The notes beneath the pieces are model-generated. The model saw nothing but the letters and a program-made list of their open reading frames with translations, did not search any database and was not told the DNA's origin. Source: Pseudomonas sp. F(2018) (GTDB taxonomy: Bacteria > Pseudomonadota > Gammaproteobacteria > Pseudomonadales > Pseudomonadaceae). From it: 64,000 nucleotides of DNA. This document shows positions 9,049-17,278 of this stretch, piece after piece. Every line of letters begins with the position of its first letter. The first letter of the stretch is position 1. Made by a program: the position numbers and the translations under genes. The stretch lies in contig NZ_SCOM01000001.1 of the NCBI RefSeq assembly GCF_005508865.1, positions 744,001 to 808,000 of the forward strand, in the 5' to 3' direction.

Positions 9049-9295
9049 CCTGGCGGAGTTCCAGCCCTTTGCCGCTCGCCAGCTGTGTTCGGCCGAGTAC
9101 TTGCCCCTGGTCGGTCAGCCGCATCCGCCCCAGTCCAACGGCAATCGCCTGCGCCGCTGGCTGGCGGGCCACGAGGTGGAAATGCCCAGCGTCAAACTGC
9201 GTTTCGAGAAGAGTCCCTGCCTGATGACGGTCGAGCTGCGCCGCGACGGGGAAGGGCTCTGGCGCGTGTTCTACTTCCAGTCCCGCGCCGGCTGA
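8849..9295 (+). CDS. Conserved hypothetical protein with N-terminal membrane anchor
   Basis: The 148-residue product starts with a basic residue cluster and a membrane helix (about 6-24), followed by a soluble domain, probably periplasmic. The region VAREFLTLLQEGRLEQAYELT resembles the helical start of small NTF2-like or DUF4878-like periplasmic domains, but I cannot assign a family. Two Cys (in RQLCSAEYL and KSPCLMTVEL) might pair. It is the third gene of the DUF4349 operon and takes its start from an ATGA overlap with the intended end of the preceding gene. Confidence 0.65.
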   Translation: MKRRTAVLLGLIGLLVAGAGGYAWLKAPYAHSTAAGVAREFLTLLQEGRLEQAYELTLKRQSLVGRDLAEFQPFAARQLCSAEYLPLVGQPHPPQSNGNRLRRWLAGHEVEMPSVKLRFEKSPCLMTVELRRDGEGLWRVFYFQSRAG

Positions 9296-9365
9296 GCCCC
9301 GCGCTTGAGCCTGCGCCGTGCTTGCGGCATGGTGTGCGCAGGCTTTCGACAAGGCAGTCAACGCG

Positions 9366-9896
9366 ATGGATATGACCTTTCTGATCATCCCCGGCTACGG
9401 CGATTCCGGCCCTGAGCATTGGCAGAGCCTGTGGCAGCAACAGGACCCGCGCTTTCGCCGGGTCGAGCAGCGCGACTGGTGGAATCCGGTCTGTTCGGAA
9501 TGGGTCGAGACCCTGGAACAAGCCGTGGCAGCCAGCGGACCGCAGACCGTGCTGGTCGCCCACAGCCTGGGTTGCGGCCTGGTCGCCCACTGGGCCGCGC
9601 AGACCCGCCAGCGCATCCGCGCCGCCATGCTGGTCGCCCCGCCCGACCCGGAAGGGCCAGCCAAGGAGCTGAACATCCAGGGCTTCGTGCCGGTACCCGA
9701 CCTGCCACTGGCCTTCCCGAGCCTGGTGGTGGCCAGCAGCGACGATCCCTACAGCAGCCTGGAGCACGCCCATGGCGCCGCCACGCGCTGGGGCAGCCGC
9801 TGGCACAACGTCGGTGCCTGCGGCCATATCAATGGCGACAGTGGCTTGGGTGAGTGGGCAGAGGGAAAGATGCTGTTGCGGTCGCTTCTCATCTGA
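9366..9896 (+). CDS. RBBP9/YdeN-type serine hydrolase
   Basis: The product has 176 residues from the ATG at 9366; the open frame begins at 9318. It has the compact RBBP9 (YdeN) alpha/beta hydrolase pattern: IIPGYGDSGPEHWQ at the start, nucleophile Ser67 in AHSLGCG, an acid in SSDDPYS (about 126) and His154 in CGHINGDSG. The catalytic triad is complete, so it should be an active serine hydrolase; the natural substrate of the bacterial members is unknown. There is no signal peptide, so it is cytoplasmic. It stands alone between the DUF4349 operon and the Tad locus. Confidence 0.8.
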   Translation: MDMTFLIIPGYGDSGPEHWQSLWQQQDPRFRRVEQRDWWNPVCSEWVETLEQAVAASGPQTVLVAHSLGCGLVAHWAAQTRQRIRAAMLVAPPDPEGPAKELNIQGFVPVPDLPLAFPSLVVASSDDPYSSLEHAHGAATRWGSRWHNVGACGHINGDSGLGEWAEGKMLLRSLLI

Positions 9897-10015
9897 TTCA
9901 GGTTTGAGTCGCTCAAGGGCGGGTATTCCAGGCTTTTTCTTAAATCTAAAATCTGATCATTCGGTCAAAGTCAAGCGTTTTTCTGAGGTTTTCCGAGACG
10001 ATTTCCTACAACTTT

Positions 10016-10029
10016 GGTAGTGTATTGGC
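10016..10029 (+). promoter_or_regulatory. Possible sigma-54 (-24/-12) promoter before flp
   Basis: A TGGTA element and a TGGCC element place GG (10016-10017) and GC (10028-10029) exactly ten bases apart, the sigma-54 spacing. Agreement with the consensus TGGCAC-N5-TTGC is only partial. The predicted start site would be about 40 bases before the flp ATG. No enhancer-binding protein gene is adjacent. Confidence 0.25.
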
Positions 10030-10079
10030 CATCTGCCATAAAAATGCCATCACCATAAGAAACTAGGAGTATCTCTCTC

Positions 10080-10334
10080 ATGAATATCAAAGCGCGCGCT
10101 CGCCAGCTGGGCCAGGGCATGACCGAGTACATCATCATCGTGGCGCTGATCGCGATTGCCGCCATCGTTGTTTACAACCTGTTCGGCGATACCGTTCGCG
10201 GTCAGGTCGGTGATATGGCGGCGGAGCTTGGGGGGCAGGCCGCTACCAACCAGGGCGCCGCCTCCGGCACCGCTGCCGGCACCGAAGCTTCCCAGGATTA
10301 TGATCTCGGCAACTTCCAGCAAGCTGAAGACTGA
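10080..10334 (+). CDS. flp: Flp-type (type IVb) pilin
   Basis: This 84-residue protein has the Flp prepilin signature: a short basic leader, then GQGMTEYIIIVALIAIAAIV. Cleavage after Gly11 would leave Glu at +5 and Tyr at +6 of the mature subunit, as in Flp pilins. The hydrophobic helix (about 16-35) should form the fibre core. The tail (about 55-84) is low-complexity Ala, Gly, Thr, Gln and acidic, and may be exposed on the fibre. A TAGGAG ribosome site lies at 10064-10069. It is the first gene of the Tad locus, and pilin is usually the most abundant product. Confidence 0.9.
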   Translation: MNIKARARQLGQGMTEYIIIVALIAIAAIVVYNLFGDTVRGQVGDMAAELGGQAATNQGAASGTAAGTEASQDYDLGNFQQAED

Positions 10335-10363
10335 TTAGCGTCTAGCCCGTTCGCGAGGCTCAG

Positions 10364-12460
10364 GTGGTCAGTCGCGCTGCCCAACGAGGGCAGGCCATCG
10401 TCTTCGGCCTGCTCTTTTTGGGTGTGGCCGTGGTGGCGATGCTGCTGGTGTACAACCATGGCATCCTCACCCGCGACCGTGTGCAGCTGGAAAATGCCGC
10501 CGATGCGGCGGTCTATACCCAGGCCAAGCTGTTCGCCCGTAACCAGAATTTCATCGCCTACACCAATCGCGCCATGATCGCCAACGAGCTGTCCATCGGG
10601 CAGATGGTGGCGATGCGCTCCTGGGCCAAGCGCTACAAGACAGTGCCGAGCTGGATCAACTCCTTCCCGGCCTACCAGATTCCCATAGTGCCGCCGGCAC
10701 CCAGGCCGACCTTGGCCGACATGCTCAATCTGGTGTATCTCCCTTACTTCGCCATAGGCACCGGTGTCGATGCGGTGTCTGCTCCGTTGATCGGCTTCTA
10801 CCCCACCACGGTGTCCTACTTCAACATGGCCCTGTCCATGTTCCAGAAGGCCTTCGCCATGGCCACGGTCGAGTCGCAGATCGAAGGCATGATTGACGTG
10901 GTGGAGGCGCATGAGAGTAAGAACAATGCAGCCGACCCCGACGACGACCTGTACATCCCATTGCTGGGCTATTACTTCCTGACCCAGAACGCGGCGCTCA
11001 CCTATTTCGGTGACAGCTTCAGCTACGAGAACCTCTATAGCCAGGCCAGCAGTGCCATGAGCAGCGGAGGTGGCGGTGCAGCCGGCGGTGGTGCAGGAGG
11101 GGCCGAACCGGAGCCCTCGACCACCGACGAGGTGGTTGGCTCCTTCCTCGGTGGCCTCAACGGCCCCGAGACCATGCTGGTGGACACCAACCCCGAGCGC
11201 TACAAGAAGAAGCCCGGTGCCACCCAGGACCCTCCGGCCAACGACGATGCCAAGGAGGCCTACCGCCAGTTCGCCGCCATCATCAACGACAACCGCAACG
11301 ACTGGCTGGACCAGCGCCACTACACCCTGGGGCCGCCGCCGATCAGCATGCCGGAGATCACCCTGCCGCTGGGGCCGCTGAAGATCAGCTTCAGTCTGAC
11401 CCTGGAGATGGGCTCGTTCAACGATGGCGGCACCGCCTATCGCTACAACCCGTTGCGCACCAGCTCCACCGGCGACGGTATCGAGCGTTATGGCTGGACC
11501 TCCATCGACTACACCTCGCTGGGCTTCCAGCTGGACGTCGACCTGGTCATCGAATTGTGCCTGTGGTTCCCGGTGGTCGGCACCAAGTGCTTCACCCTGA
11601 TCGACGGCCATATCCCCCTGGGCTTTGGCATGCCCATCAGCGGGGCGACCGAACAGTTGGTGGCGGAGCAGGCCGACGCCATGCGATCAGCGCCGCAATG
11701 GGGCTTCCCCGGCATGGACTCGACCGGGCTGGCGCCGGGCATGTACGGCGACAGCTTTCACATGGTGCATGCGGTGAGCTGGTTCTGGGGGCAGGTGCGC
11801 AACATCTACGGCACTATTCCTGCCGACGTGAAGACCGAGTACGCCGGCCCGCCTTCCTTCTTCTCGCTCAACGACTCCTTCGCCGAGTCCGGAACCAGCC
11901 ACGAATTCAGTATCGCGGTGGCCAAGAAACTCAGCGACGTGCCCACCACCGACAGCCCCGATGGCCTTGACCTCAATGGCTCTTCCGGCAACCAGCTGTA
12001 TCGCTTCCAACTCGATACCCAGGGGCCGGTGGACGGCACCCTGAGCACCGCCTACGCGACCGCCCTGTGGCAGGAGCCCAACGCGCTGATGACCGTGTCC
12101 TCGGCCGAGACCTATTTCGCCAGTCCGCGCGAGGGGGAGGTGGCCAGCCAATTCAGCCCCTTCTGGGACGCACGCCTGCGCGAGCCCAGCGCCATCACCA
12201 TGATGATCGCCAGCGGCGAGATCGATCCCTTCGCTCTGATGGAAGAGCTGAATCTTTCTGGCGGCATCATGGGCGTGGCCGAATGGGTTATCGACAAGGC
12301 TATGGAAAGCCTGACTGAGCCGGCCAAAGAGCAGTTGTTGAAAAATGTCCAGCCGCCAGTCAAGGCGCTTGCCGAGGAAGTGGTCGACGAGGTGCTCGAT
12401 GAAGTCACCGGCGCCGCCAAGGATTCGCTGATGGGGGAGCTGGAAAAATATGTCCCGTAG
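10364..12460 (+). CDS. Large TadG-like protein with pilin-like N-terminus
   Basis: The 698-residue product starts at a GTG. Its N-terminus (QRGQAIVFGLLFLGVAVV, then a segment with NAADAA) is the Tad-like pattern found at the start of TadE/TadG pseudopilins: a Gly-Gln turn and a long hydrophobic helix. The remainder is extracytoplasmic, without repeats or recognised domains. A Gly-rich, then acidic linker lies at about residues 225-255. The gene is much longer than usual TadE or TadF and within the size range of some TadG proteins, but I see no von Willebrand MIDAS motif (DxSxS), so it is not a canonical TadG. Large size and position suggest a minor or tip subunit. Confidence 0.65.
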   Translation: MVSRAAQRGQAIVFGLLFLGVAVVAMLLVYNHGILTRDRVQLENAADAAVYTQAKLFARNQNFIAYTNRAMIANELSIGQMVAMRSWAKRYKTVPSWINSFPAYQIPIVPPAPRPTLADMLNLVYLPYFAIGTGVDAVSAPLIGFYPTTVSYFNMALSMFQKAFAMATVESQIEGMIDVVEAHESKNNAADPDDDLYIPLLGYYFLTQNAALTYFGDSFSYENLYSQASSAMSSGGGGAAGGGAGGAEPEPSTTDEVVGSFLGGLNGPETMLVDTNPERYKKKPGATQDPPANDDAKEAYRQFAAIINDNRNDWLDQRHYTLGPPPISMPEITLPLGPLKISFSLTLEMGSFNDGGTAYRYNPLRTSSTGDGIERYGWTSIDYTSLGFQLDVDLVIELCLWFPVVGTKCFTLIDGHIPLGFGMPISGATEQLVAEQADAMRSAPQWGFPGMDSTGLAPGMYGDSFHMVHAVSWFWGQVRNIYGTIPADVKTEYAGPPSFFSLNDSFAESGTSHEFSIAVAKKLSDVPTTDSPDGLDLNGSSGNQLYRFQLDTQGPVDGTLSTAYATALWQEPNALMTVSSAETYFASPREGEVASQFSPFWDARLREPSAITMMIASGEIDPFALMEELNLSGGIMGVAEWVIDKAMESLTEPAKEQLLKNVQPPVKALAEEVVDEVLDEVTGAAKDSLMGELEKYVP

Positions 12461-13331
12461 GTCCAGGTGCTCGGGCCAGGCCATGACCGAGTTCGTGGTC
12501 ATGACCAGCGGCGTGCTGCTGATCCTGTTCTTGGTGGTACCCATGCTGGCCAAGCTGCTCGACATGAGCTTCCAGACTCAGCAGATGGCCCGCTACATGG
12601 CCTGGGAGCGCACTGTCTGGTACGACAACGGCGACCAGCCGAGCGAGACCACCGAGCCGGGCAACGATATTGCCGTGCGCAGCGACAGCGCCGTCGACGG
12701 CAGCGCTCAGAAGCGCCTGCTGACCTTCGCAGCTACACCCGAGGCACTGAGCGCCGGCGATGTGTCGGGCGTCCCTGCTGGTACCCAGCATGCGCTGTGG
12801 CGCTGGAGCAGCGGCGGGCAGATGCTCAATGGCGGTGGGCTGGCCGGGGGAAACCTGAACCCGGAGAAAACGCCCTCGGTCGCCTACGAGGTGCTGGATG
12901 TCTACAACGAGGGCATGGATCTGCTGACCGAGCCGCTGACCATGATCGGAGTGGGCGGAGGCGCCGATGGCAATTTCCTCCAGATCGCCCATCCCCAGGA
13001 TAACTACTTCACGCCCGAGGTCAGCGCCAGCGTCAATCTGGCCAATACCGGGCTGGAGTCCAGCGCCCTGCCGGCCAGTCTGAACATCACCGCTAGTAGC
13101 GCCATCCTGGCCGATGGCTGGAACGCCCAGGGTGAACACCACTTCAGGTCGCGTGCCGACGATTTTGCCATCGGCACCCTTATGGACAACGCGCTGGTCA
13201 ACGCAATGATCAGTTTCATCGGTGTATTCGAGCCCAGCTTCCGCGATGTGGATTTCGGCTATATCGGCACCGACCCCATTCCCGAGGCCGAGACCAAGTG
13301 TGATTTCGGTTTCTGCTATTTCGACGAATGA
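12450..13331 (+). CDS. TadE/G-like pseudopilin
   Basis: The 293-residue protein overlaps the preceding gene by 11 bases. It begins with the pilin-like GQAMTEFVVMTSGVLLILFL, giving a Gly-Gln junction with Glu at the expected position. The remaining 260 residues contain TQQMARYMAWERTVWYDN just after the helix, typical of TadE-like proteins where the helix is followed by an aromatic-rich segment. The C-terminus has two close Cys (TKCDFGFCYF), possibly a disulphide. No enzymatic motif is seen. Probably a minor pilus subunit or assembly adaptor acting with the neighbouring large TadG-like protein. Confidence 0.65.
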   Translation: MSRRSRCSGQAMTEFVVMTSGVLLILFLVVPMLAKLLDMSFQTQQMARYMAWERTVWYDNGDQPSETTEPGNDIAVRSDSAVDGSAQKRLLTFAATPEALSAGDVSGVPAGTQHALWRWSSGGQMLNGGGLAGGNLNPEKTPSVAYEVLDVYNEGMDLLTEPLTMIGVGGGADGNFLQIAHPQDNYFTPEVSASVNLANTGLESSALPASLNITASSAILADGWNAQGEHHFRSRADDFAIGTLMDNALVNAMISFIGVFEPSFRDVDFGYIGTDPIPEAETKCDFGFCYFDE

Positions 13332-13999
13332 CGATGATCAAGCGACTGCCCCTAGCTTTGTTGCTCGCCCTGCTGTCGTCGGCGACGCGTGCCGACTGCG
13401 ATTTCGACGACTTCCCGACCCTGGACAGCATGCAGCTGGCCTCGGTGGCCGAGGCCATGCAGTGGAACAACCTGCCGATGAGCGTCAAGGGTTTCCGCAC
13501 CGATGCACCGCTGGAGACGGTGCGTGGCTTCTATGGCAAACAGTGGGAAGGCGAGGTGGATTTCACAGAGTTCGGCGCCTGGCAGCAGATACTGCATATC
13601 AACGAAGACTGCATGATGATGGTCCAGCTGCGTACCGCGCAGGGCCAGACCCAGGGCCGCCTGATGCTGGTCAACCCGCCGGACGAGGAGCTGGCCCAGC
13701 GCCCCTTGGGTGGCGGCGTGCCGATGCCGCCCGATGCGGTGGTGGTGACCGACATGCAGAACCAGGACAGTCATCGCGAAGGCCAGTTGGTGATGTTGCT
13801 CTATCCCGATGCAATGGACGCAGCCACCCGCTGGTACGAGGCCGAGATGGTGCGCAGTGGCTGGCAGCTGAACCGTCGCCAGGCCAGCCAGAACAACGCC
13901 ACGCTGATCTACAGCAAGGGCCGCGAACAGCTCTCGGTGGTGTTCCTGCGCACCGCCGGCGAGCAGACGCAGATTTTGCTCAACAGGATGGATCGCTGA
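13328..13999 (+). CDS. Secreted protein of unknown function within the Tad locus
   Basis: The 223-residue product has a classical Sec signal (about residues 1-22, LALLLALLSSATRA) and no lipobox. The mature part contains ADCDFDDFPTLDS at its start and otherwise mixed alpha/beta character; two Cys (about 24 and 98) may pair. I do not recognise a family. It overlaps the previous gene by four bases and the following pilin-like gene by one (TGATG), so it is translationally coupled within the locus. A role as periplasmic chaperone or assembly factor for the pilin-like proteins is only an inference from position. A second ATG at 13334 is an equally good start. Confidence 0.65.
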   Translation: MTMIKRLPLALLLALLSSATRADCDFDDFPTLDSMQLASVAEAMQWNNLPMSVKGFRTDAPLETVRGFYGKQWEGEVDFTEFGAWQQILHINEDCMMMVQLRTAQGQTQGRLMLVNPPDEELAQRPLGGGVPMPPDAVVVTDMQNQDSHREGQLVMLLYPDAMDAATRWYEAEMVRSGWQLNRRQASQNNATLIYSKGREQLSVVFLRTAGEQTQILLNRMDR

Positions 14000-15066
14000 T
14001 GCGCGGGCAGCGTGGACAATCCATGGCCGAGTACCTGGTGGCACTCGGCATCGGCGGCAGCATTATCGCCGCCCTGACCCTGACGCCCTGCACCGTGGCC
14101 GGCAGCGCCAGTGGTTGTGTGCCAACCCTGATCGATGCCTTGCACAACAACTATGAGGGCTATTCGGCCGCCGTCGCCGATGTTCAGGACTACGGCGATG
14201 TCGAGGTAGCCGCGCCGCCGGAGGACGAAGGTGAGGTCGAGGACGACGACAGCATCCCCGGTGACGGCGGCAAGGATGATCCCAACAAGGTCCCCACCGA
14301 GGCGTTGAACAAGGTCAGCTACGTCTACGACGACCAGGGCAATGTGATAGGAACGGTTAGCGGCAACACTATCTACGACCTCAGTGGCAAGGAAGTGGGC
14401 GAATACAGCTTCGATCCCGAAACCGGCAAGCAGATCGTCAAGATTGACGGCAAGGAGGTCACCGGCGTCAGCATCGGCAGCGTATTCGTCGACCAGGACG
14501 GCAACGAGGTGGCGCTCAAGGCGATTGTGATTGGTGGCCAGGTGAGGGGGTTCGGCTATGAGGTCGATGGCAAGTTCTACGATCCGCTCAAGGGTGAGCT
14601 GACCAAGGTGCCTGATGGTGCCCAGGCGGTTGCAACGCGGCAGGTCATGGTGAAGGACGCAAGCGGCAACGCCAATCTGTTCGGTTATGAGGTTGATGGC
14701 TACATCTACTCACTGAGCAAGGTACAGGTCTCGGGCGAGACCTATGCCACGCAGAAAGTGGCGGATGGCGAGCTGGTGGAGATGCTGCTAAGCCAGGCCG
14801 CCACTATCGCCTCTTGGGACGGCTATTCGCGCTGCATAGTGCGCGCGCTGGACTGGGTGAATAGCGAGCTCAACGGCCAGTACAACTTCACCAAGACCGA
14901 GGACGACGGCTCGGGCAATCAGGTGACCACTACGCAGAACGCCGTGGTGGAGTCGCCAACCAACAACCTGGGTTACATCGACAGCGCCGATATGGGCGGC
15001 AGCTGCGGAGGCCGCTGGCTGCTCACCGAGGGTGCCAGCGACTGGACACTGAGCGGGCCTTACTAG
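13999..15066 (+). CDS. Pilin-like protein carrying CpaB-type D-x-x-G repeats
   Basis: The 355-residue protein starts at the ATG overlapping the previous stop (TGATG); the same frame is open further upstream but that part is antisense-like noise. The N-terminus GQSMAEYLVALGIGG is a type IV prepilin-like segment. An acidic, Pro-rich linker (about 68-100) leads to a repeat region whose first unit (residues 109-134, DQGNVIGT and YDLSGKEVG) matches units of the CpaB protein encoded next. Further units contain GYEVDG twice. The C-terminal 90 residues have a Cys pair (about 279 and 336) and an aromatic end. Probably a large minor pilin displaying a beta-rich repeat. Function otherwise unknown. Confidence 0.7.
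   Translation: MRGQRGQSMAEYLVALGIGGSIIAALTLTPCTVAGSASGCVPTLIDALHNNYEGYSAAVADVQDYGDVEVAAPPEDEGEVEDDDSIPGDGGKDDPNKVPTEALNKVSYVYDDQGNVIGTVSGNTIYDLSGKEVGEYSFDPETGKQIVKIDGKEVTGVSIGSVFVDQDGNEVALKAIVIGGQVRGFGYEVDGKFYDPLKGELTKVPDGAQAVATRQVMVKDASGNANLFGYEVDGYIYSLSKVQVSGETYATQKVADGELVEMLLSQAATIASWDGYSRCIVRALDWVNSELNGQYNFTKTEDDGSGNQVTTTQNAVVESPTNNLGYIDSADMGGSCGGRWLLTEGASDWTLSGPY
14323..14400 (+). repeat. Copy of the CpaB repeat motif inside the pilin-like gene
   Basis: This segment encodes residues 109-134 of the pilin-like protein. It aligns without gaps to CpaB residues 533-559 and 589-615: acidic residue, x, x-G, hydrophobic pair, G-T-V, x-G-[DN], hydrophobic, D, x, x-G, charged, x-V-G. Confidence 0.7.
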
Positions 15067-15141
15067 AGCCGCCGAAAGAATACAGGCCCGTGCTGGCGCG
15101 GGCCGACATAACAAGAGTTTTGATTCGCTAGGGGATAGGGC

Positions 15142-17205
15142 ATGCAACCGGTTTCGGGGAGCAAGTTGTTGATCATCGCCGTGATCTGCGGGGTACTCGC
15201 GGGTGGTGCGGCGTGGATGTACCTGAAGAGCAAGGAGGCCCAGTACCGTGAGGCCTACAGGCCGCCAGTGGAGCGCAAGGTGGCGCTGATCGTGCCGCGC
15301 CAGGATATCGGCAAGGCCGAAGTGATCAGCAAGGAAAAGGTTGCCGTCCTGGAGGTGCCTGCGCAGTTCGTGCCGTCCGGCGCCGTTCTGGCTCAGGACT
15401 GGAAGAAGCTCGATGGGCGCATGGTGGAAGCGCCGCTGCAGAAGGGCAAACCGATCACCTGGAGCGCAGTTGAAGGCAGCTCGGTGACGCGCTTCTCCGA
15501 GAATGTGGAGCTGGGCAAACGCGCCAAGACGGTCAAGATCAGCAAGGTCAATTCCTTCGATGGCCTGCTGCGCCCGGGTGACCACGTCGACCTGCTGGGC
15601 AGCTTCGCCGCCACCGACATCGGCCTGCAGGAGCAGCCGAACCTGGCCGACGACGTGATCATGACCGTACTGGAAAACGTGGTGGTAGTCGCCGCCGGCC
15701 GCGAGGATGCCAGCGGCCGCAAGTACGAAACCTTCTACGACCAGAACTCGGCCGACGGCTTCAACATGAACTTCTCCACCGTCAGCCTGATGCTCACCCC
15801 GCAACAGGTGGCGCGTGTCGAGCTGGCCGAGCGTAGCGGCGACCTGGTCGCCGTGCTGCGCCACCCCAAGGACACCAGCTTCGCCAAGCTGGGCCAGATC
15901 ACCGTCGCCAATCTGCTGGAGCCGCCGCCTGCCGAGAAGGCCGACGTGGTGCTCGACGCCAGAGGCAAGCTGGTCGGCCGCATCGTCGGCGACAACGTGG
16001 TGGATGCCCAGGGTCGCATCGTCGGCAAGATGGTCGATGGCAAGGCGGTTGCCTTCGATGGCAAGGCGCTCGGCTCGGTGGTCAAAGACGTGGCCGCCAA
16101 TGATCCGCTGCTGCGCATGCGCGAGCGTGCCGACGTGGTGCGCGACGCCGACGGCAACGTGGTCGGCCGCATCGTCGATGGCAAGGTGCTGGATGCCGGG
16201 GGCAAGGTCATCGGCGTGGTAAAGAATGGTCAGGCGGTCGGCCTCAAGGGCGAGAGCCTGGGTAGGGTCGAGCGCAACGTGGCGCTGGATGCCCAAGGCC
16301 GAGCGATCGATATGAGCAAGTCGACTGCCCAGGCCGCGCCGCAGAAGCGCGGCAGCGAGCAGCAGGTGGTGCGCGACGCCACCGGCAAGGTGATCGGTCG
16401 GGTGGTCGACGGCAAGGTGGTCGACGCCAATGGCCAGGTCATAGGTGTGGTCAAGGACGGCAAGCCGGTCGGCCTGGAAGGCAAAGTCCTCGGTCAGGTC
16501 AGCACCGCCGTGGTCGATGCCCAGGGCAAGGTGGTCGGGCAGATGGGCGAGGTAGTGCGCGATGCCAACGGCAAGATCATCGGCCGGGTCATCGACGGCA
16601 AGGTGGTCGATTCCAATGGCAAGGTGGTCGGCCAGATCAAGAATGGCAAGGCGGTAGGTGCCAACGGCAAGGCCCTGGGTCAGGTCGACAGGGTCATGCT
16701 CGACGAGCAGGGCCGACCCAAGGACGACGGCGTGCGCGTGGCTCGCGACGCCTCCGGCAAGGTGCTCGGCACCGTGGTTGGCGACCGGGTGCTGGACGAG
16801 CAGGGCCGCGAGGTCGGCAAGCTGGTGGATGGCAAGGTGGTCGGCAAGGACGGCCAGGTTCTGGCCGATAGCGTCGATGTCGAGATCCAGCAGGATGCGG
16901 TGCGCGTCGCCCGCGATGCTTCCGGCAAGGCCATCGGCACGGTCAAGGGCGACACCGTCTACGACGCCAGTGGCAAGGTGGTTGGCAAGCTGGTGGACGG
17001 CAAGGTGGTGGATGCCAATGGCAACGTGGTCGCCTCGGGCGTGAATGCGGCGGTTGAGGGCCAGGCCCAGGCCGACACGGCGCTGGCCGTCGTCGATGGG
17101 GAAGGGGAGAGCTCCATCCAGCAGACCAGCCGCATGGTGCAGTTCATTCCGGGGGGGACCGGCAAGAACGGCGTCATCCCGGTGCAGAACCTGCGCCTGG
17201 AATAG
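15142..17205 (+). CDS. cpaB: CpaB/RcpC pilus assembly protein with large repeat insertion
   Basis: The 687-residue protein is about twice the usual CpaB/RcpC length. Residues 1-265 are ordinary: an N-terminal membrane helix (8-27), a SAF-like part (IVPRQDIGKAEVISKEKV, LQKGKPITWSAV) and the core with GLLRPGDHVDLLGSF. Residues 268-632 consist of about 16 units of V-x-D-x-x-G-x-x-x-G arranged in superunits of roughly 56-77 residues. The end (RMVQFIPGGTGKNGVI) looks like a normal CpaB C-terminal strand, so the repeats are inserted rather than appended. CpaB is periplasmic and works with the secretin. The ATG at 15142 follows a weak purine-rich site (AGGGGATAGGG). Confidence 0.85.
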   Translation: MQPVSGSKLLIIAVICGVLAGGAAWMYLKSKEAQYREAYRPPVERKVALIVPRQDIGKAEVISKEKVAVLEVPAQFVPSGAVLAQDWKKLDGRMVEAPLQKGKPITWSAVEGSSVTRFSENVELGKRAKTVKISKVNSFDGLLRPGDHVDLLGSFAATDIGLQEQPNLADDVIMTVLENVVVVAAGREDASGRKYETFYDQNSADGFNMNFSTVSLMLTPQQVARVELAERSGDLVAVLRHPKDTSFAKLGQITVANLLEPPPAEKADVVLDARGKLVGRIVGDNVVDAQGRIVGKMVDGKAVAFDGKALGSVVKDVAANDPLLRMRERADVVRDADGNVVGRIVDGKVLDAGGKVIGVVKNGQAVGLKGESLGRVERNVALDAQGRAIDMSKSTAQAAPQKRGSEQQVVRDATGKVIGRVVDGKVVDANGQVIGVVKDGKPVGLEGKVLGQVSTAVVDAQGKVVGQMGEVVRDANGKIIGRVIDGKVVDSNGKVVGQIKNGKAVGANGKALGQVDRVMLDEQGRPKDDGVRVARDASGKVLGTVVGDRVLDEQGREVGKLVDGKVVGKDGQVLADSVDVEIQQDAVRVARDASGKAIGTVKGDTVYDASGKVVGKLVDGKVVDANGNVVASGVNAAVEGQAQADTALAVVDGEGESSIQQTSRMVQFIPGGTGKNGVIPVQNLRLE
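15943..17037 (+). repeat. Tandem D-x-x-G-x-x-x-G repeat region of cpaB
   Basis: About 16 protein-level units with the pattern V-[VLR]-D-[AS]-x-G-[KRQN]-x-[VI]-G cover residues 268-632. Units begin near residues 269, 286, 332, 349, 380, 409, 426, 457, 471, 488, 518, 533, 550, 589, 606 and 622. DNA identity between units is moderate, so the array is probably old or drifting under selection on the protein. The spacing of D-G turns suggests a beta-solenoid or beta-hairpin stack. Confidence 0.85.
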
Positions 17206-17278
17206 ATCGCAAGATGAAGCGGTACCGAGAGTGCCGCTCGATGAACAAGAAAGACGCTAGGGCCTCGAGACAATAACG

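Noticed and set aside
9309..9345. Inverted repeat GCCTGCGC / GCGCAGGC as a terminator after the hypothetical gene at 8849-9295
   Set aside because: The loop is long and no clear T-run follows, so it is not a confident rho-independent terminator.
13222..13998. N-terminal extension of the pilin-like gene into the previous gene
   Set aside because: The extension overlaps the secreted 223-residue gene throughout and lacks pilin character; the ATG at 13999 with the prepilin-like start is preferred.
15943..17037. The cpaB repeats as a CRISPR-like or DNA-level tandem array
   Set aside because: Repeat identity is at protein level, lies fully in frame, and unit lengths vary; there are no conserved DNA repeats with unique spacers.
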